From CAVVDY01 sp963815775 (GTDB lineage: Bacteria; Acidobacteriota; Terriglobia; Terriglobales; Acidobacteriaceae): DNA of 64,000 nucleotides. The notes beneath the pieces were generated by a model that was not told where the DNA came from, ran no database searches, and worked only from the letters and a program-made list of their open reading frames with translations. This document shows positions 18,718 through 27,514 of this stretch, one piece after another. The number at the start of each line of letters is the position of its first letter. The stretch's first letter is position 1. The stretch lies in the NCBI GenBank assembly GCA_963815775.1, contig CAWFIB010000010.1, positions 248,001 through 312,000 of the forward strand, read 5' to 3'. A program made the translations under genes and the position numbers.

Positions 18718-19527
18718 ATGGCAAGAACAACGACCCCTGCCGCCAAGAAACCCTCCACTCAACCTCGGGCGGCGGACCAACCGGCCAAGCCCCAGAAGCA
18801 AAAGGAAACGACTCCCGAATTTATCGCTTCCATTGCTGTTGTCCTCGTCACCGGACTTTTCATCATCACCTTCATTCTTCAGGCCTTCGAGATCCCCTCC
18901 AGCTCGATGGAGGACACCCTGCTCATCGGCGATCACGTCTTCGTCAACCGTATCGTCTTCGCGCCCCTCACCCGATGGATGGGTTCCCTGCTGAAGTATC
19001 GCGACCCGCACCACGGCGACGTCATTGTTTTTCTCTCCCCTGCCGAGCCAGGCCTGTACGTCGTCAAGCGCGTGATTGGCACTCCCGGCGACCATATCCA
19101 CCTTAAGGATGGAGTGGTCTATCGCAATGGCGAGAAGCTGGACGAGCCCTACGTCATCCGCCAGGGAGACTTCAACGCTTATCGCGATGACTTTCCCAGT
19201 ATTCCTCCCGGCCCGTACGATCAGTTGAGTCCGGAGTGGCGTCTGACTTTGGCAGACCACCTACAGAATGGCGATCTGGTCGTGCCCCCCGACAGCATCT
19301 TCGCCATGGGTGACAATCGCGATGTCAGCCTCGACAGCCGGTTTTGGGGATTCGTCCCCCGTGAAAACGTGATCGGCACGCCTATGTTCATCTACTGGTC
19401 ATTCGAAACCCCGCGCGGCGAGTACCTGCGGACCTCGATGGCCGACCGCATAGGATTCATGTTCCGCATCATCATCCACTTCTTCGACCAGACCCGCTGG
19501 TCCCGCATGTTCCACGTGGTGCACTAA
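18718..19527 (+). CDS. lepB: signal peptidase I (second copy)
   Basis: A 269-residue paralogue of the upstream signal peptidase. It has a Lys/Thr/Pro-rich cytoplasmic leader, one membrane helix (IASIAVVLVTGLFIITFILQ), catalytic Ser63 in IPSSSMEDTL, Lys117 in YVVKRVIGTPGDHIH and the GDNRDVSLDSRFWG block. Open reading extends back to 18589, but that part overlaps the first copy; ATG 18718 is the natural start. Both copies keep the catalytic dyad. Tandem copies may divide substrates. The stop codon directly abuts the GTG of the AsmA gene. Confidence 0.94.
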   Translation: MARTTTPAAKKPSTQPRAADQPAKPQKQKETTPEFIASIAVVLVTGLFIITFILQAFEIPSSSMEDTLLIGDHVFVNRIVFAPLTRWMGSLLKYRDPHHGDVIVFLSPAEPGLYVVKRVIGTPGDHIHLKDGVVYRNGEKLDEPYVIRQGDFNAYRDDFPSIPPGPYDQLSPEWRLTLADHLQNGDLVVPPDSIFAMGDNRDVSLDSRFWGFVPRENVIGTPMFIYWSFETPRGEYLRTSMADRIGFMFRIIIHFFDQTRWSRMFHVVH

Positions 19528-22098
19528 GTGACCACGACCAGTGTCTCTAGACCGCCCGTTGGACCCACCCGTCGGCGGGGCAGAAAGGTCTTGTGGACAA
19601 TCGTGATCATCGTGTTGCTGGCCGCCTTCGTTCCTCCCTGGATCAACGTCAGCCGCTACCGGCTGCGCGTGGTACAGGCCATCAGCCGTGCCCTGGGCCG
19701 CAACGTCACCGCCTCCGAAATCTCTTTGCGCCTGCTGCCTCGGCCAGGCCTGGTGTTGTCGAACTTCGTCGTCGCAGACGATCCCCAATACAGTGCAGAA
19801 CCCATGCTGCGCGCCGACGATGTTGCCGCCTACATCCGGCTTTCTTCGCTGTGGCGCGGCAGGCTCGAGATCGGCACGCTCTCGCTCGACAATCCCAGCC
19901 TCAACCTGGTGCGGCGCGCCGACGGCCACTGGAACCTCGAGGAACTCATCCAGCGCACCTCACAAGTCTCTTCTGCCCCGACCACGGCACGCCGGCCCGA
20001 AGCGCGCCCGCGATTCCCTTACATCGAAGCGAGCGGCGGCCGCATCAATTTCAAGTTTGGTCAGGTAAAGAAAGCCTTCTCCTTCACTGATGCCGACTTC
20101 GCCTTCTGGCGCGAGTCCGAAACCGATTGGGGCGTCCGCCTGCTAGCCAAGCCCATGCGCACCGACCTGGCATTGAGCGATACCGGCCTGCTCCGCGTGG
20201 AAGGCCGTTTCCAGCGCGCCGACCTGGTCCGCAATACCCCCATGGTGCTCAGGGCCGACTTCAGCAAGGGCCAGCTCGGGCAGCTCACCAAGCTCATCTA
20301 CGGACGCGATCGCGGCTGGCGTGGCGGGACCAGCGTAGCCGCACGTCTGACCGGCACTCCCGCCTCTCTCAGCGTCGTTCTCGATGCCAACATCGATGAC
20401 TTTCGCCGCTACGATATTGCCCTTGGCGAGTCTCTCCATCTGCGCGCTCATTGCACTGGCACCTACTCCACCCTCGGCGACTCACTGGGCGACGTGGTCT
20501 GCGAATCTCCCATCAAACCGGGCACCCTGCGCATCAGCGGCAATGCCACCGATTGGGGCTGGAATTCCTATCAGATCGCAATCACCGCCCAGCAGGTTCC
20601 GATGGATCGCGTCGTTGCCTTCGCCCGCCACGTCAAAAAGGACCTGCCAGTCGATCTCAACGCCGGCGGAACCGCCGACGCCGCATTCGAGGTTCGCAAG
20701 GCGCCCAACCGGCCGGAGCGATGGTCGGGAGGAGGGCGCACCAGTCTACTGGCGCTCCGCTCCGGCGTCCTGGGAAAGGACTTGCAGATCGGTGAGATTG
20801 ATTTTGCCGTGCCCGGCAGTGCGGCTGCGCAATCGTCCTCCCCCGCCCGGCGCCGCAAGCTCTCGCCACAAGCTCCGGCTGCTGCCGGCTTTGCTTTGGC
20901 GGTGAACCCGTTCCCCCTGCCGATAGGAGCGGCTTCACCCGCGGTCGTCAGCGGCTTCTTTGATGAGCAAAACTATCGCGCCACCGTGACTGGCGGAGCC
21001 GAGCTGACCCGCCTGGGGCAGGTCGCGCGTGCGCTGGGCATCGCTACACCCGCGATTGGCTTGGCGGGCAAAGCTGATGTCCAACTTGCATTGTCCGGCT
21101 CGTGGGCTGGATTCTCGGCCCCTGTCACTGCGGGCAAGATGCAACTGCACGATGCCACGGCCGAGCTGCCAGGTGTAAACGAGCCGCTGCAGATCGAATC
21201 GGCCAAGGCGACGGTCACCAATAGCGTAGTTAACGTTGGCGCGTTTTCGGGTGGCTTCTCCGCTGGGCCCGCTCTCGAAGGCAGCGCCGGCTTCCCACTC
21301 CACTGCACCAGCCCGGCAACCTGCATCATCCACTTCGACCTGCACACCAACGAGCTTTCTCTCGCGCGCGTGAACCAGCTATTGAATCCGGCTGCCCGCT
21401 CGCAGCCCTGGTACCACCTGCTCTCTATCGGGCAGCAGGGTCAGGACGCACTGCTGAAGCTGCAAGCCGACGGCAAGTTCGAGGTCACCCACTTCCAGCT
21501 TGGGCGGCTGCCCGCCGACAACCTTCGCGGCCAGGTGCAAATGAACCGCGGCAAGGTTCAGCTCGACATACTGCGCTCCGACCTGCTGGGCGGACACCAC
21601 GCTGGCCGCTGGACGGCCGACTTTACCCAGTCACCTCCCAGATTCGAAGGCGGCGGAAGTTTGCAGAAGGTCTCCATGGACCAACTCTCCGCCTTGATGC
21701 ACGAGAACTGGGCAAGCGGCCAGGCGCTTGGCAAATATGCCGTCGTGATCCAGGGGACCGACATCGCCAGTCTGCGTGACTCGGCCACCGGCTCCATCGA
21801 CTTTACCTGGAGTGGCGGCTCGCTTCGCACCCTTGCCCTCGATGGACATTCGCCTCCTCTGACCTTCTCTACCCTGGCGGGCATCGTCCAGATCGGACAC
21901 GGCAAACTCTCGTTCGACAATTGCCAACTCAAAACCAGCGGCGCAGTCTACGACGTGAAGGGTACCGCCTCCTACGACCGCAGCCTCAACTTTCGCCTGC
22001 AACGCGCCGGAGGCACCTCGTACGTCGTAGCCGGGTCACTCGACAAGCCAACGGTGGAAGCAGTTCCCGCATCTTCTGCCCAGGCACAGTTGCAATGA
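19528..22098 (+). CDS. AsmA family protein
   Basis: An 856-residue protein with a short basic cytoplasmic end, one helix (VLWTIVIIVLLAAFVPPW) and a very long beta-rich periplasmic region. AsmA hallmarks are INVSRYRLRVVQAISRALGR near the start and the AsmA-like C-terminal repeat region. Family members (AsmA, TamB and relatives) are long bridge-like proteins linked to phospholipid transport or outer-membrane biogenesis. The start is GTG 19528, immediately after the lepB stop TAA. It overlaps the next gene by four bases, so envelope genes here are co-transcribed. Confidence 0.85.
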   Translation: MTTTSVSRPPVGPTRRRGRKVLWTIVIIVLLAAFVPPWINVSRYRLRVVQAISRALGRNVTASEISLRLLPRPGLVLSNFVVADDPQYSAEPMLRADDVAAYIRLSSLWRGRLEIGTLSLDNPSLNLVRRADGHWNLEELIQRTSQVSSAPTTARRPEARPRFPYIEASGGRINFKFGQVKKAFSFTDADFAFWRESETDWGVRLLAKPMRTDLALSDTGLLRVEGRFQRADLVRNTPMVLRADFSKGQLGQLTKLIYGRDRGWRGGTSVAARLTGTPASLSVVLDANIDDFRRYDIALGESLHLRAHCTGTYSTLGDSLGDVVCESPIKPGTLRISGNATDWGWNSYQIAITAQQVPMDRVVAFARHVKKDLPVDLNAGGTADAAFEVRKAPNRPERWSGGGRTSLLALRSGVLGKDLQIGEIDFAVPGSAAAQSSSPARRRKLSPQAPAAAGFALAVNPFPLPIGAASPAVVSGFFDEQNYRATVTGGAELTRLGQVARALGIATPAIGLAGKADVQLALSGSWAGFSAPVTAGKMQLHDATAELPGVNEPLQIESAKATVTNSVVNVGAFSGGFSAGPALEGSAGFPLHCTSPATCIIHFDLHTNELSLARVNQLLNPAARSQPWYHLLSIGQQGQDALLKLQADGKFEVTHFQLGRLPADNLRGQVQMNRGKVQLDILRSDLLGGHHAGRWTADFTQSPPRFEGGGSLQKVSMDQLSALMHENWASGQALGKYAVVIQGTDIASLRDSATGSIDFTWSGGSLRTLALDGHSPPLTFSTLAGIVQIGHGKLSFDNCQLKTSGAVYDVKGTASYDRSLNFRLQRAGGTSYVVAGSLDKPTVEAVPASSAQAQLQ

Positions 22099-22676
22099 AG
22101 CTTCTCTCAGCCGGCATTCTGCTTATGTTCGTTGCGGCGTTGTTTTCCACCGCGCAGGACCAACGCCAACAGAGTGCTGCTTACCGCAGCATGGAAGAGA
22201 AGATTGCCCATCTCAAGAAAAATGCCGCGCTGGAGCCGCCCGATCCCAAGCCCACCGAGATCACCCAGGACGAAGCCAACGCCTACTTCGCCGAGGGCGG
22301 CGTGAAGATGCCCAAGGGAGTGAGCGGGCTTAAGCTGACAGCGCAGCCGGGCACACTCGACGGCCATGCCAAGATCGACTTCGACGCCATCACCGAAAAA
22401 GCGCGCTCCAGGAATCCGCTGCTGGCCGTCTTCACCGGCGTTCATGATGCCCATGTCGTGGCGCAAGCCGGCGGATCGCACGCCACCGGAACCATCACCG
22501 TGCAAAAGGTGGAGCTCGACGGAATCGAACTCCCCCAGACGTTGCTCGAGTTCTTCGTCGACCGCTACCTCAAGGCCAAGTACCCCAATGTGGGACTCAC
22601 CACCACCTTCAAGCTCCCCCTGCGCATCGACTCGGCAGCAGTGGAGAATGGAAAAGTCGCGCTGGTGCAGAAATAA
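22095..22676 (+). CDS. exported protein of unknown function, coupled to AsmA gene
   Basis: A 193-residue protein from ATG 22095 (ATGA overlap with the AsmA stop). It has a signal peptide (LLSAGILLMFVAALFSTAQ) and a periplasmic domain with alternating beta segments (LDGHAKIDFDAITEKARS, TGTITVQKVELDGIELPQTL). This resembles lipid-binding or LmeA/DUF2993-like folds, but no family signature is firm. The tight coupling suggests a joint role with AsmA in the periplasm. Longer reading to 21921 runs inside the AsmA gene in another frame and is rejected. Confidence 0.75.
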   Translation: MKLLSAGILLMFVAALFSTAQDQRQQSAAYRSMEEKIAHLKKNAALEPPDPKPTEITQDEANAYFAEGGVKMPKGVSGLKLTAQPGTLDGHAKIDFDAITEKARSRNPLLAVFTGVHDAHVVAQAGGSHATGTITVQKVELDGIELPQTLLEFFVDRYLKAKYPNVGLTTTFKLPLRIDSAAVENGKVALVQK

Positions 22677-23264
22677 GATCTGCTTCCTGCCTGCCTGTCT
22701 GTGCCGTCGGTGAGTAGGAACGTGCCGAACAATTCCAGCCCAGCGCGGAACCGCCGGGAAAGGCGAATCTTTGTCTTTGAGCTGAGCCCCTTCAGGGGCG
22801 AAACGAATTGCAATGCCGGCGCTAGGAACACCCTCGTTCACTACTTCGCGTGGCGGCGCCGACCTTTTCGACCCGAACTATAACGCTCTTTCTAAGCCCC
22901 ACGGGCGTGCCATGACAGCCTAGGCCCAGGCAAGCCTACCACTCGCTTGAGAGTTTCCATGACTGAAATCCGGCTGCATCGCGATAAGCCGAGCTGCGTA
23001 GCAGCTTGGCCCTTAACGTCCTAAGCCCGAAGGGCGTGCCATGACAGCCCAGCATGAAGCGAAGCGTAATGCTGGGAATCGCGCACCTATTAATTCCGAG
23101 TCCCCCGGGGATGACACACCTGTCGTTCGCTGATGATAGCGCCGCTTCACGCCACCGATGGACGACATTACCGCGCACGGCTTATACTCCACCCGCTATG
23201 CGCTATCGGTTCCTCGTAGCGACCGCAATGGCTGCGGCGCTCTTCGTCGGTTCAAGAAGACCTT
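22677..23264. repeat. repeat-rich spacer without a gene
   Basis: It holds a hairpin GCCCCTTCAGGGGC near 22787. Two copies of a REP-like unit built on the phrase GGGCGTGCCATGACAGCC lie near 22902 and 23032, each preceded by TAAGCCC. Short ORFs here are interrupted by these palindromes and have no ribosome sites. Confidence 0.5.
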
Positions 23265-23390
23265 GGGGAAGGCCTGATTAAGTCCGGGTTTTGAAGGGGA
23301 CGGCCTTCAGGCCGTCCGTAAGTGCCTGGAATAAAGCTGGGCTTTAGCCCCTGAGGGTCTTCGATGATCGCACTTCATCAGACCTTCCTT
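23265..23390. repeat. MITE-like palindromic element, family A, copy 2
   Basis: Nearly the same sequence as 4515-4641: left end GGGGAAGGCCTGATTAAGTC, internal hairpin GGACGGCCTTCAGGCCGTCC, phrase AATAAAGCTGGGCTTTAGCC and right end TTCATCAGACCTTCCTT. It sits in the spacer between two convergent genes. From 23391 to 23620 there is a GC-rich palindrome (GGCGCCGGGCCCCTGCCGGG region) and no gene. Confidence 0.7.
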
Positions 23391-23620
23391 AGCACTTGCG
23401 CGCAAGAGACGAGCGCAGTCGAACAACCGCGGTTTTCCCAAGACCAGTCCCGCTGAGCGGGACGACTCAGTGTGGCCCAGCGTGCAATGCTGGGTATCGG
23501 TTGGTAGGGCGCCGGGCCCCTGCCGGGGGCCCCAACCAGCGCCAAGGGAAGAAGAGCCGGCGCACATAAGAATGGCGCCCTTTCGGACGCCGTTCTCACT
23601 CCTCGTTATTTCGAGCCAGA

Positions 23621-24493
23621 CTAATCTCCCGTCGCGACCAACGCCTCCTGCGCCATTTCCGGCTTCACAATCGGCTGGATGCGCGCCGAGCGCAGCTTGG
23701 GCAGCTTCACGTCCCAAATTAGTCCAACCAACGAAAACGCCTTGATCGCATACCAGTTCAAATCGAACTCATACCACGCCAAGCCATGCCGCGCCGACTG
23801 CGGATGCGCATGATGATTGTTGTGCCAGCCCTCGCCAAAGCTGAGGTAGGCCACCCACCATAGATTGCGCGAGTCGTCATCGGTGGCAAAGCGCTTGGAA
23901 CCCCACATGTGCGTCGCCGAATTCACAAACCACGTGCTGTGCAGCAGGAACACCGTCCGGAAGAAGATGCCCCACATCAGCACTGACCATCCCCCGATCG
24001 CCAGCAGGCCCACGCCGAGCACAATCATCGGCACATAGTGATACTTGCTGATCCACAGGTGAAATTTGTCTTTGCGCAGATCGGGAACGTACGGCAGCAG
24101 GGCTTCATTATTGTTGTGCAGGCTCTCGCCGCTCATGATCCATCCCATGTGCGCCCAGAAGCCGCCATCGCGCGGTGAATGCGGATCGCCCGGCTTGTCG
24201 GTGACCTGATGATGCAGGCGATGCACCGCCACCCAGAAGATCGGCCCGCCCTCCAGCGCCAGACACGCGCACACCGTCAGGAAATATTCGAACCACTTCG
24301 GACACTTGAAGCCGCGGTGCGTGAGCAGACGGTGATAACCCAGCCCGATGCCCAGGCTGCCCGCCACCCAATATAAGAAGAGTCCTACGAAGAACGCCTT
24401 CCAGCTAAACATGAAGAGGGCGGCCAGGGCGCCGACGTGGAACAGCGCCATAAATATGACGGTAGACGTATTCAGCTTTCCGTTGCGAACCAT
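23621..24493 (-). CDS. acyl-CoA / acyl-lipid delta-9-type fatty acid desaturase
   Basis: A 290-residue integral-membrane di-iron desaturase that introduces a cis double bond into saturated acyl chains. All three His boxes are present: HRLLTH at 54-59, HRLHH at 91-95 and HNNHH at 224-228. Paired hydrophobic helices flank them. Length fits the bacterial stearoyl-CoA desaturase-like group. It is probably monocistronic, with ATG at 24491-24493. Such enzymes adjust membrane fluidity. The exact regiospecificity is inferred from the family. Confidence 0.93.
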   Translation of the reverse strand: MVRNGKLNTSTVIFMALFHVGALAALFMFSWKAFFVGLFLYWVAGSLGIGLGYHRLLTHRGFKCPKWFEYFLTVCACLALEGGPIFWVAVHRLHHQVTDKPGDPHSPRDGGFWAHMGWIMSGESLHNNNEALLPYVPDLRKDKFHLWISKYHYVPMIVLGVGLLAIGGWSVLMWGIFFRTVFLLHSTWFVNSATHMWGSKRFATDDDSRNLWWVAYLSFGEGWHNNHHAHPQSARHGLAWYEFDLNWYAIKAFSLVGLIWDVKLPKLRSARIQPIVKPEMAQEALVATGD

Positions 24494-25026
24494 GTTTTCC
24501 TTGATTTTGCGGTCTTGCTCGCGAGCGCTGCTTACCGCCTCGAGCTACTTCCAGACTAACAACCCAAACGGATCGGCAGTGTAATACTTTTGTCATCGCC
24601 ACTTATCATCCTAGAACTTTTTGCCGTAACGTTATTCGCGATCAATCTGGTTGTCACTTTCATGCAAGACCCTGCGGCGCAAAAGCCGATGCCTGTTCAG
24701 GTGTAGTGCGCAGATGACTGAGGGAAGCACGTGAACCGTGACTTCACATGCGGGCTCGATGCTGGATTTTGGAAACATCGTTCCAGGTGCTTACCCACCT
24801 GGTCGTCACCAGTACAAAGTGCCTTTCTGTTTATCACGGAACCTCAACGTAAGACAGGAGGAAATGTCTTCGGAATCTGCGATCATGACGGGATCTTCCG
24901 GGCTGTGGGGCTGGTCCTTGGCAAGCTCGCCATTCTGGTCGTTGCGGTTGGAGTCGCCCAGGAACTCGATCTTGTAGACGTAGACGAAGCACCGGGCGGC
25001 ATCGGGGAATCCAGAGACTGGCTTGA
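24494..25026. other. 533-base spacer without a supported gene
   Basis: Several ORFs of 60-110 codons exist on both strands, but none has a convincing product. A GGAGGAA at 24858 precedes ATG 24864, which gives only 37 codons. The region ends at the TGA (25024-25026) that precedes the integrase remnant. It may be decayed mobile DNA. Confidence 0.35.
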
Positions 25027-25308
25027 GCGCAACTGGCGCGGTTTGTCATTAGGCCCGCACTGAGGCAGGCGGGACTGGCGTGGCACGGTTGGCACGCACT
25101 TCGCCGCGGGCTGGCTACGAACCTGTATCGGCTCGGCGTACCGGACCAAACGATCCAGGCCATTCTCCGGCACGCGAACCTCTCAATAACCATGAACGCT
25201 TACGGGAAGACGGTTCCAGCGGATGCTACGGCTGCAATGAAGGCTTTTGAGGATTTATGCAACCAACATGCAACCGGGGCGGAAGAGGCCAAGTCGGCCG
25301 TAATGTGA
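25027..25308 (+). pseudogene. tyrosine integrase, C-terminal remnant
   Basis: Ninety-three open codons without a start, preceded directly by TGA. The translation shows the C-terminal half of a tyrosine recombinase catalytic domain: the HALRRGLATNL block with the conserved His-Leu-Arg, ILRHANLSITMNAY with the second His and the nucleophilic Tyr, then GKTVPADATAAMKAFEDL. The first catalytic Arg and the N-terminal DNA-binding domains are missing, and no matching upstream fragment was found in any frame. It ends 27 bases from the 3' end of the selenocysteine tRNA gene, the expected attachment site of such an enzyme. It is absent from ordinary ORF calls because it has no start. Confidence 0.85.
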
Positions 25309-25334
25309 GGTAACTTGCAAGTTGCTGAAAATAT

Positions 25335-25431
25335 TGGCGGAAGCGTGTGCGAGTCGAACGCACCATCGACGTCGAAGACGCCGATCGCCGGTTTTGAAGA
25401 CCGGGAGAGTCACCGGACCCCCTTCGCTTCC
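25335..25431 (-). tRNA. selC: tRNA-Sec (anticodon TCA)
   Basis: Read on the minus strand, this 97-base segment folds as a selenocysteine tRNA. The acceptor stem is GGAAGCG/CGCTTCC with discriminator G and encoded CCA (ending at 25335). The D arm contains TCCGGTGA, as in E. coli selC. The anticodon arm is CCGGT-CTTCAAA-ACCGG with TCA at 25395-25397. A long variable arm has a 9-bp stem ATCGGCGTC/GACGTCGAT. The T arm is GTGCG-TTCGACT-CGCAC. The eighth acceptor pair of bacterial tRNA-Sec appears as an A-A mismatch. Long D stem, long variable arm and UCA anticodon exclude other tRNAs. Its presence implies selenoprotein synthesis in this organism. Confidence 0.93.
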
Positions 25432-25452
25432 GCAAACCTCAGGCCAAGGTTC

Positions 25453-26112
25453 TTACTTAGGCTGCGGCACGACGCGCAGGTACGGCCTGAGGGTCTTCCA
25501 GCCCCCCGGATATGCCTTCTTCGCGTCTTCGTCGGAAACGGCGGGCGAGATGATCACGTCGTCTCCCTGCTTCCAGTTCACCGGCGTTGCCACCTTGTGT
25601 TTTTCCGTCAGTTGCATGGAGTCGATCACGCGCAGGATCTCGTCGAAATTGCGCCCGGTGCTCATAGGATAGACGAGGATGAGTCTGATCTTCTTGTCCG
25701 GCCCGATGACGAACACGTTACGCACCGTCATGTTGTCGGCAGCAGTGCGGCCGTCGCAGCCCCCTTCCAGGTCTGCCGGCAGCATTCCATAGAGCTTAGC
25801 GACCTTGAGATCGGTGTCGCCGATCATGGGATAGTTCGGCTCGTGGCCCTGGGTCTCTCGGATGTCGTCCGACCAGCGCTTGTGGTTGTCAATCGGATCG
25901 ACGCTGAGGCCAATCACCTTCACGTTACGCCGCTCGAAGTCCGGCTTTAGCTTCGCCATGTACCCCAACTCGGTGGTGCAGACTGGCGTGAAGTCTTTGG
26001 GATGAGAAAACAAAATACCCCATGAATCGCCGAGCCACTCGTGAAACCGGATCGGGCCTTGTGTGGTCTCGGCCTGGAAGTCAGGTGCCGTACTGCCAAT
26101 CTGTAAAGACAT
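25453..26112 (-). CDS. 1-Cys peroxiredoxin (Prx6 type)
   Basis: A 219-residue thiol peroxidase. The peroxidatic Cys45 lies in DFTPVCTTELG, and the long C-terminal domain with CDGRTAADNMTVRNVF and WKQGDDVIISPAVSDEDA is the Prx6/AhpC-TSA C-terminal extension. It reduces hydrogen peroxide and alkyl hydroperoxides in the cytoplasm. No second resolving Cys is at the typical 2-Cys position. The start ATG 26110-26112 has GGAGGGAA upstream. It ends about 20 bases from the tRNA-Sec 5' end. Confidence 0.95.
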   Translation of the reverse strand: MSLQIGSTAPDFQAETTQGPIRFHEWLGDSWGILFSHPKDFTPVCTTELGYMAKLKPDFERRNVKVIGLSVDPIDNHKRWSDDIRETQGHEPNYPMIGDTDLKVAKLYGMLPADLEGGCDGRTAADNMTVRNVFVIGPDKKIRLILVYPMSTGRNFDEILRVIDSMQLTEKHKVATPVNWKQGDDVIISPAVSDEDAKKAYPGGWKTLRPYLRVVPQPK

Positions 26113-26346
26113 TCATTTCCCTCCTGTATTGATATCCGCTGTCGATTCTATGCAGCCTCCGCTAATACAGCAACGCCGATTGGTCGGGCTTCGATGCCCA
26201 CATACGTGTCGGCTGGGCCTCCACAAGGTGAACAAATCTGTGATCAATGGCAATCCATGTGGGCTGCATTTATCATCCTCGCCGGCACTCTGTTCATCTC
26301 ATCTGCAGCCCCCATTAACCTCTTAGAGCCTGGAGCGTAAGCGACA

Positions 26347-27228
26347 ATGCCTGCCCGCCAATTCCCTTTCGTGCAGCTCGACGTCTTCACTTCACTACCC
26401 CTGGAAGGCAACCAGTTGGCTGTTCTGATCGACGCTCGCGGCTTGAGCGACGGCGAACTACAACAGATTGCGAAAGAGATGAACCTTTCGGAGACGACAT
26501 TCATCTTCCCCCGCGATCCCCTGACAGAGTCCCGAGACGGCGTCCGCGTGCGGATCTTCACCGTTCAGGAGGAACTCCCATTCGCCGGCCATCCAACGCT
26601 CGGCACTGCCTGGTACCTGAAACAGCAGCGCCCCGGCCAGTCCAAGATCGTTCTCGATCTGAACGTCGGTCGCGTACCCGTGCGATTCGAAACCCGAGAC
26701 GGCAACCTCTTCGGAGAAATGCGCCAGACAGACCCGCAGTTCAGCACCTTACATGAGCACTCGGCCGTAGCGCGGGCACTCGGCCTGCGGGCCGACGACC
26801 TCGACCAGAATCTCCCAATTCAAACTGTCTCCACCGGCTTACCATTCACCATCGTCCCCTTCCGCGAGGTGTCCACTCTCAGCCGACTGCAGGTTAGCTG
26901 GCATCAGATCGCTTCCTACTTCGAGGCTCGAGATAATTCTGCCTTCTTTTACTTTGTGGCTCGCGATGGCGACAGGAAGCTCCGCGCCCGCATGATCTTC
27001 TACAACGGCGAAGACCCGGCCACGGGTTCGGCCGCCGGCTGCTGTGCGGCATGGGCTGTGAAGTATGGCGTACTTGCCTCGGGTGAGCAGGGCTTGATCG
27101 AGCAGGGACGCGAAGCGTTGCGCCCCAGTTCCATCTACGTTCGCGCATCCAAGATTGAAGACACGATCACGGACGTGCGTGTCGGCGGTCATGTGGTGCA
27201 TATCATTGATGGCCGAGTTACCTTGTGA
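26347..27228 (+). CDS. PhzF family isomerase-like protein
   Basis: A 293-residue protein with the two-lobed diaminopimelate-epimerase fold. PhzF hallmarks are FPFVQLDVFTSLPLEGNQLA near the N-terminus, the catalytic-type Glu49 in NLSETTFIF, ELPFAGHPTLGTAW and EDPATGSAAGC. PhzF itself isomerises a phenazine precursor, but most homologues, like this orphan, have unknown substrates. No phenazine genes are near. It is flanked by plain spacers (26113-26346 and 27229-27514 show nothing). Confidence 0.9.
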   Translation: MPARQFPFVQLDVFTSLPLEGNQLAVLIDARGLSDGELQQIAKEMNLSETTFIFPRDPLTESRDGVRVRIFTVQEELPFAGHPTLGTAWYLKQQRPGQSKIVLDLNVGRVPVRFETRDGNLFGEMRQTDPQFSTLHEHSAVARALGLRADDLDQNLPIQTVSTGLPFTIVPFREVSTLSRLQVSWHQIASYFEARDNSAFFYFVARDGDRKLRARMIFYNGEDPATGSAAGCCAAWAVKYGVLASGEQGLIEQGREALRPSSIYVRASKIEDTITDVRVGGHVVHIIDGRVTL

Positions 27229-27514
27229 ATTCTCTGCGGATATCTTGTGCATCGCTAAAGACCGCATAAACAGCGGCTCGCAACACTCTCGCGTCACGGC
27301 GAAACGACTCTACACGCACCACTCGTGCTGCACCGGCTTCGAGAAAATAGACCCGTAGAGTTTATGGCGACGGTACTTGTGCGCTGTAATGCTCGCGCGT
27401 AGTATCCCTCTACGCCACTCTGGTAACGAGTCCAGGAACTGCGACGCGCTGCCAGGTTCCTGACTCTCCCGGGAACGGGCAGTTCCAACACTACAGGTGC
27501 ACGGGCCTACTCCG

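Noticed and set aside
22701..22883. 60-codon ORF after the AsmA-linked gene
   Set aside because: Made of palindromic repeat sequence, with no ribosome site.
25024..25026. TGA before the integrase remnant as a selenocysteine codon
   Set aside because: The upstream frame is not integrase-like (Arg/Gly-rich nonsense), so this is a truncated pseudogene rather than a selenoprotein.
24731..25063. 110-codon plus-strand ORF before the integrase remnant
   Set aside because: GTG start without a ribosome site, no family features, and it overlaps the integrase remnant in another frame.
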